DNA of 64,000 nt from Chitinophaga caseinilytica (GTDB taxonomy: Bacteria > Bacteroidota > Bacteroidia > Chitinophagales > Chitinophagaceae), in assembly GCF_038396765.1 (NCBI RefSeq), contig NZ_CP150096.1:415501-479500 (forward strand), in the 5' to 3' direction. Shown here one piece after another: positions 34,101 through 43,497 of the stretch (its first letter is position 1; each line of letters begins with the position of its first letter). A program made the position numbers and the translations under genes. Below the pieces are notes generated by a model, which did no database searches, was not told the origin of the DNA, and saw only the letters and a program-made list of their open reading frames with translations.

Positions 34101-34172
34101 CTTGTTTCCGGGTGATTTACGCGAGCAGGCGGCTAATGCCAGCATGCACCCGAACATCCATAGTTTTTTCAT
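31155..34172 (-). CDS. multidomain lipoprotein: ThuA-like, PQQ sugar dehydrogenase, PKD, cytochrome c, CBM6-like
   Basis: This is a 1005-residue lipoprotein from the ATG at 34172 (lipobox LALAAC). A ThuA-like N-terminal domain runs to about 170. It is followed by a GSDH-type six-bladed propeller (DVMFAERKGAVRLY, LGVALDPEF, HCCHSAGYIEFGP, DGAIYMIEYGTNWF), a PKD domain (SADGSSDPDRQDQLHYSWN), a class I cytochrome c (DCKACHTENTVSVGPSL with a distal Met in RPMSAHPGM), and a C-terminal carbohydrate-binding module (DTDQQIRFVNW... and GGTLELRMGA). It would oxidise a sugar outside the cytoplasm and pass electrons to its own haem. It ends the operon that starts with susC, which ties it to glycan use. 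Confidence 0.87.
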   Translation of the reverse strand: MKKLWMFGCMLALAACSRKSPGNKVLLLPSAGSTETMIAAVKASAEANGWELVEGNKSYLHPDSLQHFRTIVSNWSYPDSLDHRQINALQRYLEAGGTWAVMKDSSFKMKGWPWLDALADNDQVFMGAPEEAERILTKAGDEASGLDYAACSTPAIPENNRYTYTMLAQGLDEPLQLAVLPGNDVMFAERKGAVRLYRAREKDVITLAQFNVYSGLEDGLLGVALDPEFDKNHWVYFYYAVGGDAPVSRLTRMEMRDQRLLHETEKTLLEIPTQRKHCCHSAGYIEFGPDKLLYLSTGDNTNAEETEGYTPVDERPGRELADDQATSASSADLRGKILRIRPKADGTYEIPDGNLFPKDGSKGRPEIYVMGCRNPFRFTVDRKNQYVYWGDVGPDTKVPGSEGTISYDEVNQARKPGFFGWPYFLGENEALPKWDFATKTEGPKLDPAKPINSSPNNKGVKELPPAQGAMIWFGDGPSTKFPLVGKGGQSVMAGPVYYADQFKNAEYKLSDYYDGKLLIYDWVRRWIMAVTFDENHNYLRMEPFLDHLAPAAPIDLRFADDGAIYMIEYGTNWFSRNMDARLVRITYAAGNRRPVAGISADHLTGPAPMTVKLSADGSSDPDRQDQLHYSWNVDGKDYSDSAVAHTFAKPGVYKVLLTVTDDHKAFDTASIYIKAGNTPPDVQITTTANSSFYWDNMQFPYKVTVTDPEDGTIAAEKVAVGFNYIPYGRDMAGALTQGGAMPTPKGKELFYSLDCKACHTENTVSVGPSLMDVAAKYERNEKNTALLADKVIRGGSGVWGNRPMSAHPGMAVEEAKVIVDYILSLRSSGASLPAEGAIALKEHIGKSASGVYLLTARYTDKGANGIEALTGQQFIMLRHPKLEAEERDTDQQIRFVNWISQLLSYGVANDGSSFVFKNIDLGGISRARFRVQLQGAGGTLELRMGAKDGPVAATLKVPAGDKGEWVELTAPVKANPGRQDLWFVFSNPGQGTLFNIDWTLFENGK

Positions 34173-34188
34173 CAATCGTGTAGTTTTT

Positions 34189-35316
34189 CTACCGGGATCG
34201 TACGTCGGTATCTTTTTGTCTCGTGGAAATAATCTCAGCAAGCCGCTTAAATAGTCCGGTGACGGTAGGGTCCGTTTGCAGGCTCATCTCGTACCATCCT
34301 CCTCCGCCTTCGTAATAGGCGACGGGTAAATTACGCCAAGCGCCGGCTTTTTCAAACTCATTTATATAATCGGTGTATTTTTTCTGATAGCCGGCATCGG
34401 TGATGAGCCTGTTGTCGAATTCCATTTCGAGCGCCATGCTGTGCTGCTGCGCGTACCGGATGGCACCGGTGAGGATGCTGTAGGGCGAATTCAGGTCGAA
34501 GAAGTAGTTGGGTTGCTGATAGGCGATATCGAAGCCCATGCTCTGCCAGCTGCCTGCACCGTCGGCTCCATAATACGGGATCCAGTAAAAGCGCTTGTTG
34601 CGCTCATGGATTTTGGCGGAAACGGAGGGCAGGATTTCGGCCGCCCCGGTATTGTGTTCCGCCACCCAATAGAATCCCATCAGCTCCAGGTGTTGCAGGT
34701 TGGCGGCATTCCACATGGTCATGGCCGTATCGATGAACCACTGGCAGGCGGCCACGCGGTCTGCCGCCACGGCGAAATTCAGCTGCCGTCCGTTCAGTTC
34801 TCCCCAATTGGCCGTAGACCGGATGGGCTCGGGAAGCGTGAGCACTACCTTACGTTTGCGCTCGGGGGTTTTGCCCTGGGCAGACAGGCTGTCGAGCATT
34901 CCGTTTAACGCCTTAATTGCTTTCCCGTCTTCGAAATTCCGCTGCAGGAGCCAGAGCCACTGCGCCTTTCCGGCGGGCTGCTGGCCGTATCCTTCGGCGT
35001 ATTCGTATCCCAGGTTGTCTTTGAACTCGATGAACAGGAACCCGTCGAACAGCCATTCGAACCCGGTGGTGGGGGTGCGGAACACGAAAGGCTTGAGGTG
35101 GGTGCTCGTCCACGGAAGGCGGTGAGTGCCGCCCTGGTAGATGAGTGCGAGGTCGGAAATGTAGTATGGAGGCAGCTTTTCAGGGGGTTTGGGTTTTCCC
35201 ATTTCGGTCGGGGCCGTTGCCGTTGTGGCCTGCATACTTTTCTGGCAGGAGGTGGAGGCAATGCCTGCCCCCACCATCCAAAGTGCCATTAAACTACTCA
35301 ATGCTGATTTGATCAT
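34189..35316 (-). CDS. DUF4855 domain lipoprotein
   Basis: This is a 375-residue exported protein with a probable lipobox (GIASTSC). The core ISDLALIYQGGTHR, FEWLFDGFLFIEFKDNLGYE, LELMGFYWVAEHN and RFYWIPYYGADG matches the DUF4855 family, a TIM-barrel-like group seen beside SusC/SusD systems. Its conserved acidic and aromatic residues suggest a glycoside hydrolase-like fold, but no activity is assigned. It sits 8 bases after the DUF4998-type gene and 16 bases before the dehydrogenase gene, so it belongs to the same operon. Confidence 0.8.
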   Translation of the reverse strand: MIKSALSSLMALWMVGAGIASTSCQKSMQATTATAPTEMGKPKPPEKLPPYYISDLALIYQGGTHRLPWTSTHLKPFVFRTPTTGFEWLFDGFLFIEFKDNLGYEYAEGYGQQPAGKAQWLWLLQRNFEDGKAIKALNGMLDSLSAQGKTPERKRKVVLTLPEPIRSTANWGELNGRQLNFAVAADRVAACQWFIDTAMTMWNAANLQHLELMGFYWVAEHNTGAAEILPSVSAKIHERNKRFYWIPYYGADGAGSWQSMGFDIAYQQPNYFFDLNSPYSILTGAIRYAQQHSMALEMEFDNRLITDAGYQKKYTDYINEFEKAGAWRNLPVAYYEGGGGWYEMSLQTDPTVTGLFKRLAEIISTRQKDTDVRSR

Positions 35317-35324
35317 AATTCAAG

Positions 35325-36530
35325 TTATTGAGGAATTTTGTACAAAATAATTTCCTGTGCGCGGAAGAACTGCGCGTCCCACACTTCCCAGTTCATGACG
35401 AAACCGAGCGATACGGGGTTGATGCCGTCAGACGTAAACCGGATGCTGGCACGCGTCTGGTCCACGAAACTCTTATAAGCCAGTGCGGTATTCATGGCGT
35501 TGTAATCGGGCAATGCATTGCCGGTAGCTGCTGCGAGGTAGCGGGGCTCATTGCCGCGGGTGCCGAGCCACCATTCGCCGTTCCCCAGGTGCAGCGCCAG
35601 TTCATAGGTCCCGGCGGGCAGGGTCACGGTTTGCCAGGCCTTTCCGTTCTTGATGGCCGTTTCACCTTCCCATTTCTCAAATCCGAAAGTAGCGGCGCCG
35701 TTCAGGTTGTCGAACCCGCCAAATCCGCCACCACGGGTTTTAGCCGAAGCAGACACGTTCCAATGCGCAGGAATCCCCCATCGCGAGCCGTCCCAGGTCC
35801 CGATAGCAAAGGGCAGACGGTAATTTTTCAGGTATTTCGACGTCACCCATTCGCGTTTCAGTACCGTCGTAACCGATGCTGCATAAAAGGTATCGATGGC
35901 CAGGGGCTCGGGCTTGAAGAGCGTCTGGTAAGTGAATGCCGATCCTGGTTTATAATCCTCCAGCACCACGTCTGCCGTGGCACCTTTCACGTATCGATTC
36001 CCTTTCGAACCGTCGTTCTTCGTCCAGGTGATGTTGACGCCGATACAGGTTTCTTCCGGGGCGCCCCATTTCAGGTTCGCATGACCGCTTTCAGCGAGGT
36101 ATGCATCATCCAGCGGACGGTTGAGCAGCGTATTGGTATAGTTCTGCCCGTATGTTTTCCCCGAAATGTAAACCGGAACGGAACGCTCACCGAACGAGTT
36201 GGTGGTGATGACCGTAAAGTTATAGGGACCTTCCGGGAGTGGTGAAAACTCATGTGCAATGGAGTCCGGTTTGTTTGTACGTGCGACCGGTACAGTTACT
36301 GAGTCTGCATCCCCCCATTTGACGATCACTTTGTTGACGTTGGGGTCGGCGATCAGCAGCCAGCTGAGCACGAGCCGGTCCTTACCGGGAAAGAGTTTCA
36401 ACGAATCCACCTTACCCGCATATTTCCTGATTTTCCCGGTCGTAAATTCCTTGTAGTCGTCGATCTTCGAGCAACCGGCCCATGCCAGCGCTGCGGCAAG
36501 GGCAAATATCGAAAGCGTTAATTTTTTCAT
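35325..36530 (-). CDS. DUF4998/DUF5013-type surface lipoprotein
   Basis: This is a lipoprotein of about 400 residues from the ATG at 36530 (lipobox LAWAGC). The N-terminal half has fibronectin-like repeats (YAGKVDSLKLFPGKDRLVLS, HEFSPLPEGPYNFTVITTNSF) typical of DUF4998. The C-terminal 170 residues form a jelly-roll-like DUF5013 domain (TLPAGTYELALHLGNGEWW). Such proteins follow susC/susD and act as surface glycan-binding proteins. A TTG two codons earlier is ignored. It is separated from the frameshifted gene by 22 bases. Confidence 0.82.
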   Translation of the reverse strand: MKKLTLSIFALAAALAWAGCSKIDDYKEFTTGKIRKYAGKVDSLKLFPGKDRLVLSWLLIADPNVNKVIVKWGDADSVTVPVARTNKPDSIAHEFSPLPEGPYNFTVITTNSFGERSVPVYISGKTYGQNYTNTLLNRPLDDAYLAESGHANLKWGAPEETCIGVNITWTKNDGSKGNRYVKGATADVVLEDYKPGSAFTYQTLFKPEPLAIDTFYAASVTTVLKREWVTSKYLKNYRLPFAIGTWDGSRWGIPAHWNVSASAKTRGGGFGGFDNLNGAATFGFEKWEGETAIKNGKAWQTVTLPAGTYELALHLGNGEWWLGTRGNEPRYLAAATGNALPDYNAMNTALAYKSFVDQTRASIRFTSDGINPVSLGFVMNWEVWDAQFFRAQEIILYKIPQ

Positions 36531-36552
36531 GTGCAATTTTTGAAAGGGTGGA

Positions 36553-37763
36553 TTACATCGGTTGGCCGAACAGGGTGATCTCCGAGAAGCTCAGGTCGCC
36601 CGTTCCCATCCAGTTTTCCAGGCAGCGGACACGGATATACCTTACTGCGGGTGCATCAACCGGGAAATCTTTCTGGTCGCCCAGCAACCAGGCCGTTGCG
36701 TCCGCATCGTTAAATACTTCATCCGGCAGCCCTGAAGGCTTCTTCTGTTCATAATCCACCAGCTTCGTCCAACTATCCCAGCTGCCGTCGGGCGTCGGGT
36801 TGTTCGATCCCCAGATCTCGTATTTCTTCATGCCGCGGTTGCTGTACCGGTAGTAGTGGTTGATACGGAAGCGGCTCAGCTTGCTCTGCACGCCCATGTC
36901 AAACGTGATCCATGTCGGATCGAGGCCTTTGGTGTTCGTGGAAATGTTCTGCCAGTTATTGCCATTGCCATCGTAAGGCGACGCCCAGACGGACGACCAT
37001 TTTCCATCGAACGCGAATTCCACGGCCACGTTCCATTCAATTACCAGTATGGGGTCGTTGGGCATTTTATAGGTGCGGAATTTCGATTTGTCGAGTGTTT
37101 TTTCGAAAAGTGGCGTAATGGTGGCAAACGTTGTATCTGAACGGTTGCCCCAGCGGTCTTCCAGGTACATACCGAAAACGGTTTCCTCGTCTTTCAGCCC
37201 CCTGAAGGTTGCGTTGCCCTCTTCCTGATCGAGCGTAGCGGCGTTGAGCTGCGCGATGCGCCCCAGCGAGTCGGGCCCGATGAGTATCGCCTGGAGCGAT
37301 TGATTATCGGGATTGAGGTAGGTAACCCCCACTCCACCGAAAGCGGCAAACATATTCAGCGACTTGAACACCTTGAGATAGGGGGCTCGGTGGGCTTGAA
37401 CTTCTTCACTACGGGCTCGGAGCGTACTTCCGCACCGTTTACGGAGAAGATGCGTACTTCGTGTTCGCTTTCATCACCCAGGCCTTCCACGCGGAGCTGG
37501 TTGGTGTAGAACGATGATTTGTAGGTGCGGAGCCTTCCGTCGGGCGTTTTGATTTCGGCTACGATGTAGGAAAGGTTTTGGCTTTTGGGCAGTGTGTAGC
37601 TAATGGTGGCGCCGCCTGGCTCCGGCTTGATGTCTACGTTGGAAACCTGGCCGGGAGGGTTCGCATCGGCCAGCATGGGAGAAAGCGGTTTCTCTTCCTT
37701 GCAGGAGAACAGTAAAGTTCCCAGCATTATGATGATCGGAAATTTCTTCATGATGGATCGCAT
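36553..37763 (-). pseudogene. DUF4959/DUF5000-type surface lipoprotein, split by a frameshift
   Basis: Two overlapping frames make up one protein of about 400 residues. The N-terminal part (37356-37763) has a lipobox (TLLFSC) and a fibronectin-like domain ending KKFKPTEPP. The C-terminal part reads YLKVFKSLNMFAAFGGV onward and ends in a discoidin/F5-8-type carbohydrate-binding domain (RFRINHYYRYSNRGMKKYEIW, VRCLENWMGTGDLSFSEITL). The frames join if one base is added to the GGGGG run at 37381-37385 (CCCCC on the coding strand), restoring the usual PPYL junction. The gene may be truly broken or the base may be missing through sequencing error. Family numbers are from memory of the domain order. 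Confidence 0.8.
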
Positions 37764-37778
37764 TTGGCGTTAGGGAAT

Positions 37779-39704
37779 TTACCAGCCCGGATTTTGGAGC
37801 AGGTTGGTGTTAATGATGAGGTTGTGCTGTTTGATGGGCCACAGGTAATCACGCGGCGCCACAAACCGCTGGTTGAACACTTGCTTCTTCCGGTAATAAT
37901 CAGCCGCGTTCTTCTGCAAAATATCCCATCCTTCTACCGGCTGGTTCATGTATTCGACGGCCAGTTTCCACCGGCGAAGGTCCCAGAGGCGATGACCTTC
38001 GAATGCCATCTCGATGAGCCTTTCCTGGCGGATGATATCCCGCAGGCCTTCTTTGGTCGTGAATTTGGTGGGCCGGTTCGAGAAATTGCTCCACGATTCC
38101 TCTACGCCTTTCAGCCCGGCCCTTTCGCGCACTTTGTCTACGTATTCGATGGCGCGGGCGCTCTGACCGGATTCGTTGAGCGCTTCGGCATACAAGAGAA
38201 AAAGGTCGGCGAGTCGCATTTCCGGCCATGCCCAGGTTTCGGTTGTTACTGCCTGATCGGTCTGGTTGAATTTATAGTTGATGAACTTCTTCACGAAATA
38301 ACCCGTCACGCTGTAAAACTCTTCACTGGCCTTGCCTTGCGGCTGCCCGTATTTTGCCTGGATGTTGGACGATTTTTCGTCGGTCTTGTTCCCCTCCAGG
38401 AAATATCTGCCACCATCGAAGCCGAGGTTTGCATAGAACCTTTCCTCGCGATCGAAATGGAGGCTGGCCGTTGTATACCCTTCCTGTACGTGGAACCGTT
38501 CTTCATGCTTGGCCACGCGAAGATCGAAACGGCCCTGGTAGTTCCAGGTTTTGTCTTCTGAAATAGGAACACCATTTTTGGTGTAGAAGTTTTCCGCCAT
38601 TTTCAGCGTGGGCGACATATACCCGCCAATGTAGTTGTCACGGCTAGACATGAGGTACTTCGGCGCGTTGTGCGTTTGCAGCACACTGGTCTGGCCAGCC
38701 CTGCCTGTCAGTGCCCAGATGGCTTCCTGGTTTTCGCGGGCGTTAAGGGCGCCGGCGGCACTCAGCTGGTAACGGGTGGCGTCGGTGATAGTTACGAAGG
38801 GCGAATTGAATTCGTACAGGTGAATGCTCGCAGCAGCGCATTCCGCAACGGCTTCCTCCGCCGCTTTGGCGGCCAGCGCCCAGCGGTTGGCGTCGTATGT
38901 TGGATTGAAGAGCTGAGTACCTTTTTTGTCTTTCAGGCTGCTGAAATCCGTGTTGCCGTTGAAGAGCGGGCTGGCCCAAGCGGTCAGCACGCGTGCCTTC
39001 AGCATCATGGCTGCCGGCCTGGTGATGCGCCCCAGTTCGTTGACCCTGTTCGTTACTTCGGTGGGCAGCATGGGGATGGCCTTGTCGAGCGTGTTGACGA
39101 GGTATTGCGCCACCTCGTCTACCGGCTGGCGGAACACTTTTACTTCTTCCGGCGTTGCGCTCACGGGGATGTTTACGTCCACGATCGGGATGGGCCCGTA
39201 GTTTTTAAAAAGGCAGTAATGATAGTACGCCTTCAGGAAGGTGACTTCCCCGATCCAGCGCTTCTGGTCTTCGGGGCTCAGGTAGGGAATACGGCGGGTC
39301 GAGCCGTTTTCGTACATATTCTCGAGGAAGATGTTGCACTCGCGAATAGCCTTCCAGAGCGGTTCCGCGTGGTTTTCGCCGTCCCAGAAATTCACCCAGG
39401 GGTTGCCGGCGGTTTGCTCGCCGAGCGCAATCTTCCAGGGCGACTGATAGGAGTATTGGCCGTACCGGTACGTCCACATATCATCCGCGCCTATGTACAG
39501 GATATTACTGACGGGGTCTACTGATGGCAGGAAGGAGTAGCAGGTACGGAGGTATTTTTCCGCTTCCGTTTTATTGGAGAAGGCATCGTCGAGCGTAGCT
39601 ACGTTGTCGGGCACCACGTCCAGGAAGCCTTTCTGGCAGGAGGCGGTTCCCAGTGCGGTGGCCAGTACAGTGCCATATATGATGAATCTGAAGTTCCGTT
39701 TCAT
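37779..39704 (-). CDS. susD: SusD/RagB family nutrient uptake outer membrane protein
   Basis: This is a 641-residue surface lipoprotein (lipobox LGTASC) that binds glycans at the mouth of SusC. The N-terminus GFLDVVPDNVATLDDAFSN and the helical TPR-like core (ADDMWTYR, CNIFLENMYENG, WIGEVTFLKAYYHYCLFKNY) are standard for SusD. The C-terminus ends RDYLWPIKQHNLIINTNLLQ-type, as is usual. It starts 26 bases after the SusC stop. The sugar cannot be read from the sequence. Confidence 0.93.
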   Translation of the reverse strand: MKRNFRFIIYGTVLATALGTASCQKGFLDVVPDNVATLDDAFSNKTEAEKYLRTCYSFLPSVDPVSNILYIGADDMWTYRYGQYSYQSPWKIALGEQTAGNPWVNFWDGENHAEPLWKAIRECNIFLENMYENGSTRRIPYLSPEDQKRWIGEVTFLKAYYHYCLFKNYGPIPIVDVNIPVSATPEEVKVFRQPVDEVAQYLVNTLDKAIPMLPTEVTNRVNELGRITRPAAMMLKARVLTAWASPLFNGNTDFSSLKDKKGTQLFNPTYDANRWALAAKAAEEAVAECAAASIHLYEFNSPFVTITDATRYQLSAAGALNARENQEAIWALTGRAGQTSVLQTHNAPKYLMSSRDNYIGGYMSPTLKMAENFYTKNGVPISEDKTWNYQGRFDLRVAKHEERFHVQEGYTTASLHFDREERFYANLGFDGGRYFLEGNKTDEKSSNIQAKYGQPQGKASEEFYSVTGYFVKKFINYKFNQTDQAVTTETWAWPEMRLADLFLLYAEALNESGQSARAIEYVDKVRERAGLKGVEESWSNFSNRPTKFTTKEGLRDIIRQERLIEMAFEGHRLWDLRRWKLAVEYMNQPVEGWDILQKNAADYYRKKQVFNQRFVAPRDYLWPIKQHNLIINTNLLQNPGW

Positions 39705-39730
39705 GATAATTTCGTTCTTATGTCAGGAAA

Positions 39731-42700
39731 TTAAAATCCGAGGTTGATGCCGACGTTGATCACGCGCTGCACAGGATAGTTGAAGGCATTGTTGTTTCCA
39801 TTTGTCTGCGCGCCGCCCATTTCCGGGTCCCACAACTTGAAGCTGCTGAAAGAAAGCAGGTTGAGTCCGTTCACGTACAGGCGGAGGGCGTTGACGCGCA
39901 TCCGCTTCAGCAAGTGGTCGGGCAGCTCATAACCCAGCTCCACCGTTTTGAGGCGAAGGAAGGCGCCGTTACGCATCCACCATGTAGAGGTAAACAGGTT
40001 ATTGGAAAAGGCCGTGGCATGAACGCGGGGCCAGAAAGCGTAAGGGTCCTGGTTTGTTTCCGACCAGTGATCGTCTGCGATCACTTTCAACAACCCGCGC
40101 TGAGAACTCGATCCTTCAAGAAACGGAGCTATCCCGCCCGCGTCGATGTAAGTGGAAGAGCGCGCCGATCCCTGGAAGAAGGTACTGATGTCGAATGATT
40201 TGTATTTATACGTAAAACCGAAGCCGTAGTTGATCTCCGGGCGAATGGGGTGCCCGATCGGCACCTGGTCGCGATCCGTGATCATACCGTCTCCGTCGAT
40301 ATCCACGTACTTGATATCGCCACCGGCGAGCTCACGGATACCAAACTGGGAAGGCGAGTTGGCCACATCATGCTCATCGGTGAACAGGCGCTCTGCAACA
40401 TATCCCCAACGCACCTGGTCGGAACGCCCCTCGCGGCGGAGGTGCCACAGGCTTTTGTCGTAAGCCGGCTCTTCGTTCTCCAGTATTTTCGTTGTCGCAT
40501 ATGTAAACGTACCACGTACATTGAGCCAGGAATTTTTGTTCAGGGTGCGCTTGTATTCCAGCGTCATATCTATCCCTTTACCTTCACCCACGCCCACGTT
40601 GGCCTGCTGGATAGACCGGAGCCCCATGGTGGAGGGAATATTGTAGCGGGACAGCAGGATGTTTTCACGGCGCTCCTTGAAAATGTCGGCCTGCAATGAG
40701 AAATCCTTGAACATCTCCAGCTCCAGGCCGATATTGGTTTTGTATGCGCGCTCCCAGGTAATGAACGGGTTGGGGTAACGGTTGATAACCGTACCGCCGC
40801 CGCCGTAATTGAACTTGTCGCCAAAATAATACCCGTTACCGCCGCCCAGCGAAAGGTTGGCCAGGTAGAAGAAGCGGTCGGTTTCGGAGCCGATCTGGTC
40901 GTTACCCACTACACCGTATGTTCCGCGGAATTTCAGCCTGCTCACAACGGGCAGCAACGGCTCAAACCATTTCTCCCCGCTCACATTCCAGCCCGCGCCC
41001 ACAGATGGGAAAAAGCCGAAGCGGTTACGCCTTTCGAAGCGCTCCGAGCCATTGTAGCCGAAGTTGAATTCCACGAGGTAGCGGGAATCGTAGTCGTAGG
41101 TGAAACGGCCAGATAAGCCCTGGTTGCGCCGGGGAAGCGCCAGCAACAGATCGTTCGCATTACCGTCTACGTTGTTGGAAAGCAGCGTAATGAGCATCCC
41201 GCCGATATTGTGCTTTTTAGCGATCGTAGCGTTGTAGTTCAGCGCAGCCTCCATGTAAGTGTAAATATTGGCTCTCTTGTCTCCGCCCTGGAAGTTGAGA
41301 TATTTGGTACCGCCTCCGGGATTGAGGGGCTCCAGGCCACGAACGCCTTCTTCCGGATCCACCGTCACCGTATAATAGAACGGATAGAACCGGCGGTTGA
41401 GGTTAAACTCGGCATAACGCTGGGTATACGCCATCACCCGGCCGCTGAGCCCAGGCACGAGGAACCCGAAGTCCTGCTTCAGTTCCAGCTGCGCGATGAG
41501 GGTGGAGTTGTTGTTCTGCGTAAACCCGGAAACCGCGTCGGCAAAGGGGTTCATCATCAGGCTGCCGTTCGTCATGCGCGCACTGCCGAACAGCGGGTTT
41601 TTCTCGTCCGGCGCAAAAGAAGCCGGGAAATAGGCCGGGAAAGCCACCGGGTTGGCGCGCGATGCGTTCGTGAACAACTGGTTGGAGCCGCCCTGCGGAC
41701 CGCGGTAATCGTAGAACCGGCCCGTGGTACGGATAATCGCTTCCGTCGTTTTGGTCAGCTTCACGTTGATATTGGAACGTATCTCGTAGTTACGCGCCTT
41801 GATGTTACTGTTGAACGAGTTGTCGGCGATCGTGCGGAGGAGGCCGTTGTCAATATTGTAAGTCCCCGAAACATAATACTGTGCCCTTTCCACACCGCCA
41901 CTCAGGTTGAAGTTATAACGCTGGTTGTTGGTGCTGTTTTTCAGCAGCAAGCCCATCCAGTCGTTGTTGGGATAGACATAAGGATTGTCTTTGTTCACGC
42001 GGTGGCGGATGGCGTCTTCGGTATAGCGCCGGGTTGTGGCGCCCGAATTGAATCCCGCTTCGTTGGCAAGGCGCATGTACGTGATATTGTCTGCCAGCTT
42101 CAGGCTCTGTGTATTGCTGGAATTGGAGTTTTCTACCCGCACGTTGAAGCGCGTACTGGTGATGCCGCCCGATTTCGTGGCCACGAGGATCACGCCGTTG
42201 GCGCCGCGGGCGCCGTAGAGCGAGGAAGCCGTCGCGTCTTTGAGGATGGAGAAGCCGGCGATATCGTCGGGCTGGATGCGCGCCAGGTCGCTGGGCGTGC
42301 TTTCCCGGCCATCGATGAGGATGAGGGGATTTACTTTACCGCTGCCGAAGGTGGTGACGCCGCGGATGAAGAAGTCGGCATTGTCTTTCCCCGGTTCACC
42401 GGAAGTCTGCATGGCGATCACACCCGCCAGGCGGCCGGCGAGCATGGTGGTAAGGTTACTGGTAGGGCCTTTCAGCTCTTTGGGATTGATGGTGGTCACG
42501 GAGCCGACCATCGTGGTTTTCTTTTGGGTACCGAAGGCCACGATGGCTACTTCGCCCAGCATTTTGTCGGAACTTTTCAACTCCACGTTCAGCGTGCGGC
42601 TGTCGGTAACGGCCAGTTCCTGTTTGATATAGCCCATGAAAGAGAAAACGAGGGTCGAGGGGCCGGCGATCTTGATGGTGTATTCCCCGGAGCCGTTCGT

Positions 42701-42994
42701 TTGCACGCCTTTCAGCGGGTCGGTTTTCAGTGTGATGGAAACCCCGGGCAAAGGCATCCCCGTTGAATCGGTCACGCGACCTTTCACGACGATGCCGGTG
42801 TCTTTCGGAGCGAAATAGGCGGCGGGTATAGCGCCGGCGCTGACAGTGGATTTCGCGTTATCCGGACGGTCTTCCGCCAGAGGGCTGGCTGCCATGGCGG
42901 CGCCGGCGGCGAAAAACAATCCCAACGTCAATTTCAAGCGCAGGATCGCCCTGTCGGCAGTAATGCCGGAATTGACCTTCAGTGGAAATAACAT
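39731..42994 (-). CDS. susC: SusC/RagA family TonB-linked outer membrane protein
   Basis: This is a 1087-residue TonB-dependent transporter. From the ATG at 42994 a signal peptide ends AAMAA, then a carboxypeptidase-like domain (VVKGRVTDSTGMPLPGVSIT), the SusC plug signature (IRGVTTFGSGKVNPLILIDG, ILKDATASSLYGARGANGVI) and a large barrel ending RVINVGINLGF. No N-terminal STN domain is present, so it is not of the FecA-like signalling kind. It is the first gene of the six-gene operon that runs down to 31155. A start at 43057 would precede the signal peptide by 21 residues and is rejected. Confidence 0.93.
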   Translation of the reverse strand: MLFPLKVNSGITADRAILRLKLTLGLFFAAGAAMAASPLAEDRPDNAKSTVSAGAIPAAYFAPKDTGIVVKGRVTDSTGMPLPGVSITLKTDPLKGVQTNGSGEYTIKIAGPSTLVFSFMGYIKQELAVTDSRTLNVELKSSDKMLGEVAIVAFGTQKKTTMVGSVTTINPKELKGPTSNLTTMLAGRLAGVIAMQTSGEPGKDNADFFIRGVTTFGSGKVNPLILIDGRESTPSDLARIQPDDIAGFSILKDATASSLYGARGANGVILVATKSGGITSTRFNVRVENSNSSNTQSLKLADNITYMRLANEAGFNSGATTRRYTEDAIRHRVNKDNPYVYPNNDWMGLLLKNSTNNQRYNFNLSGGVERAQYYVSGTYNIDNGLLRTIADNSFNSNIKARNYEIRSNINVKLTKTTEAIIRTTGRFYDYRGPQGGSNQLFTNASRANPVAFPAYFPASFAPDEKNPLFGSARMTNGSLMMNPFADAVSGFTQNNNSTLIAQLELKQDFGFLVPGLSGRVMAYTQRYAEFNLNRRFYPFYYTVTVDPEEGVRGLEPLNPGGGTKYLNFQGGDKRANIYTYMEAALNYNATIAKKHNIGGMLITLLSNNVDGNANDLLLALPRRNQGLSGRFTYDYDSRYLVEFNFGYNGSERFERRNRFGFFPSVGAGWNVSGEKWFEPLLPVVSRLKFRGTYGVVGNDQIGSETDRFFYLANLSLGGGNGYYFGDKFNYGGGGTVINRYPNPFITWERAYKTNIGLELEMFKDFSLQADIFKERRENILLSRYNIPSTMGLRSIQQANVGVGEGKGIDMTLEYKRTLNKNSWLNVRGTFTYATTKILENEEPAYDKSLWHLRREGRSDQVRWGYVAERLFTDEHDVANSPSQFGIRELAGGDIKYVDIDGDGMITDRDQVPIGHPIRPEINYGFGFTYKYKSFDISTFFQGSARSSTYIDAGGIAPFLEGSSSQRGLLKVIADDHWSETNQDPYAFWPRVHATAFSNNLFTSTWWMRNGAFLRLKTVELGYELPDHLLKRMRVNALRLYVNGLNLLSFSSFKLWDPEMGGAQTNGNNNAFNYPVQRVINVGINLGF

Positions 42995-43497
42995 AGCGTA
43001 GGTTGTTGCTTGATTTAAGTGATTTAATACATCGGTACGTGGACCCGTTGCAGACAAAACACTGCCCGTGCGCGAAGCGGTCGCACAGGGTTGGTTATCT
43101 GTAACAGTAATAAGTGTGGCGGTTACTGCATATTCATCTTGTAGCGAATTTGTTTTGCTTTTGGCTGATTACGTTCTCATGTTTCGGGAAGGAAATAGGT
43201 ATCCCCGTCCGCGCATGCGCGCAAACCTGCTTCGCTATCCATTCCCAATTTGATTTTTTGCTGATTGATCAGGAAGCGCACCTGCCTTCCCCTGTTTCTC
43301 CCCCGGGCCGGATTTAAACACGCTGCATCAGTTCGTTTGCGTTCGTTGGGTTCCCGGGCTTCTCTAACGTGGTATTACCTCAAATTTTCATCGTACAGGC
43401 TAAAGATAGAAAATAATTTTAAAAATACTAAGCTAGTAAGAAATATTTTTAGATAATTATCGCCAACTAACGGGATGTTTTTAATTTTATTTACAAA
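42995..43497. other. 503-base regulatory gap before susC
   Basis: No gene is seen here. The AT-rich part nearest the MFS gene (about 43385-43497) probably holds promoter material, but I find no strong match to a TTG/TAnnTTTG pair on the minus strand. Transcription of susC must start within this stretch. Confidence 0.5.

Noticed and set aside
41210..42766. Long plus-strand open frame inside susC
   Set aside because: It has no domain motifs and lies fully within a clear SusC gene.
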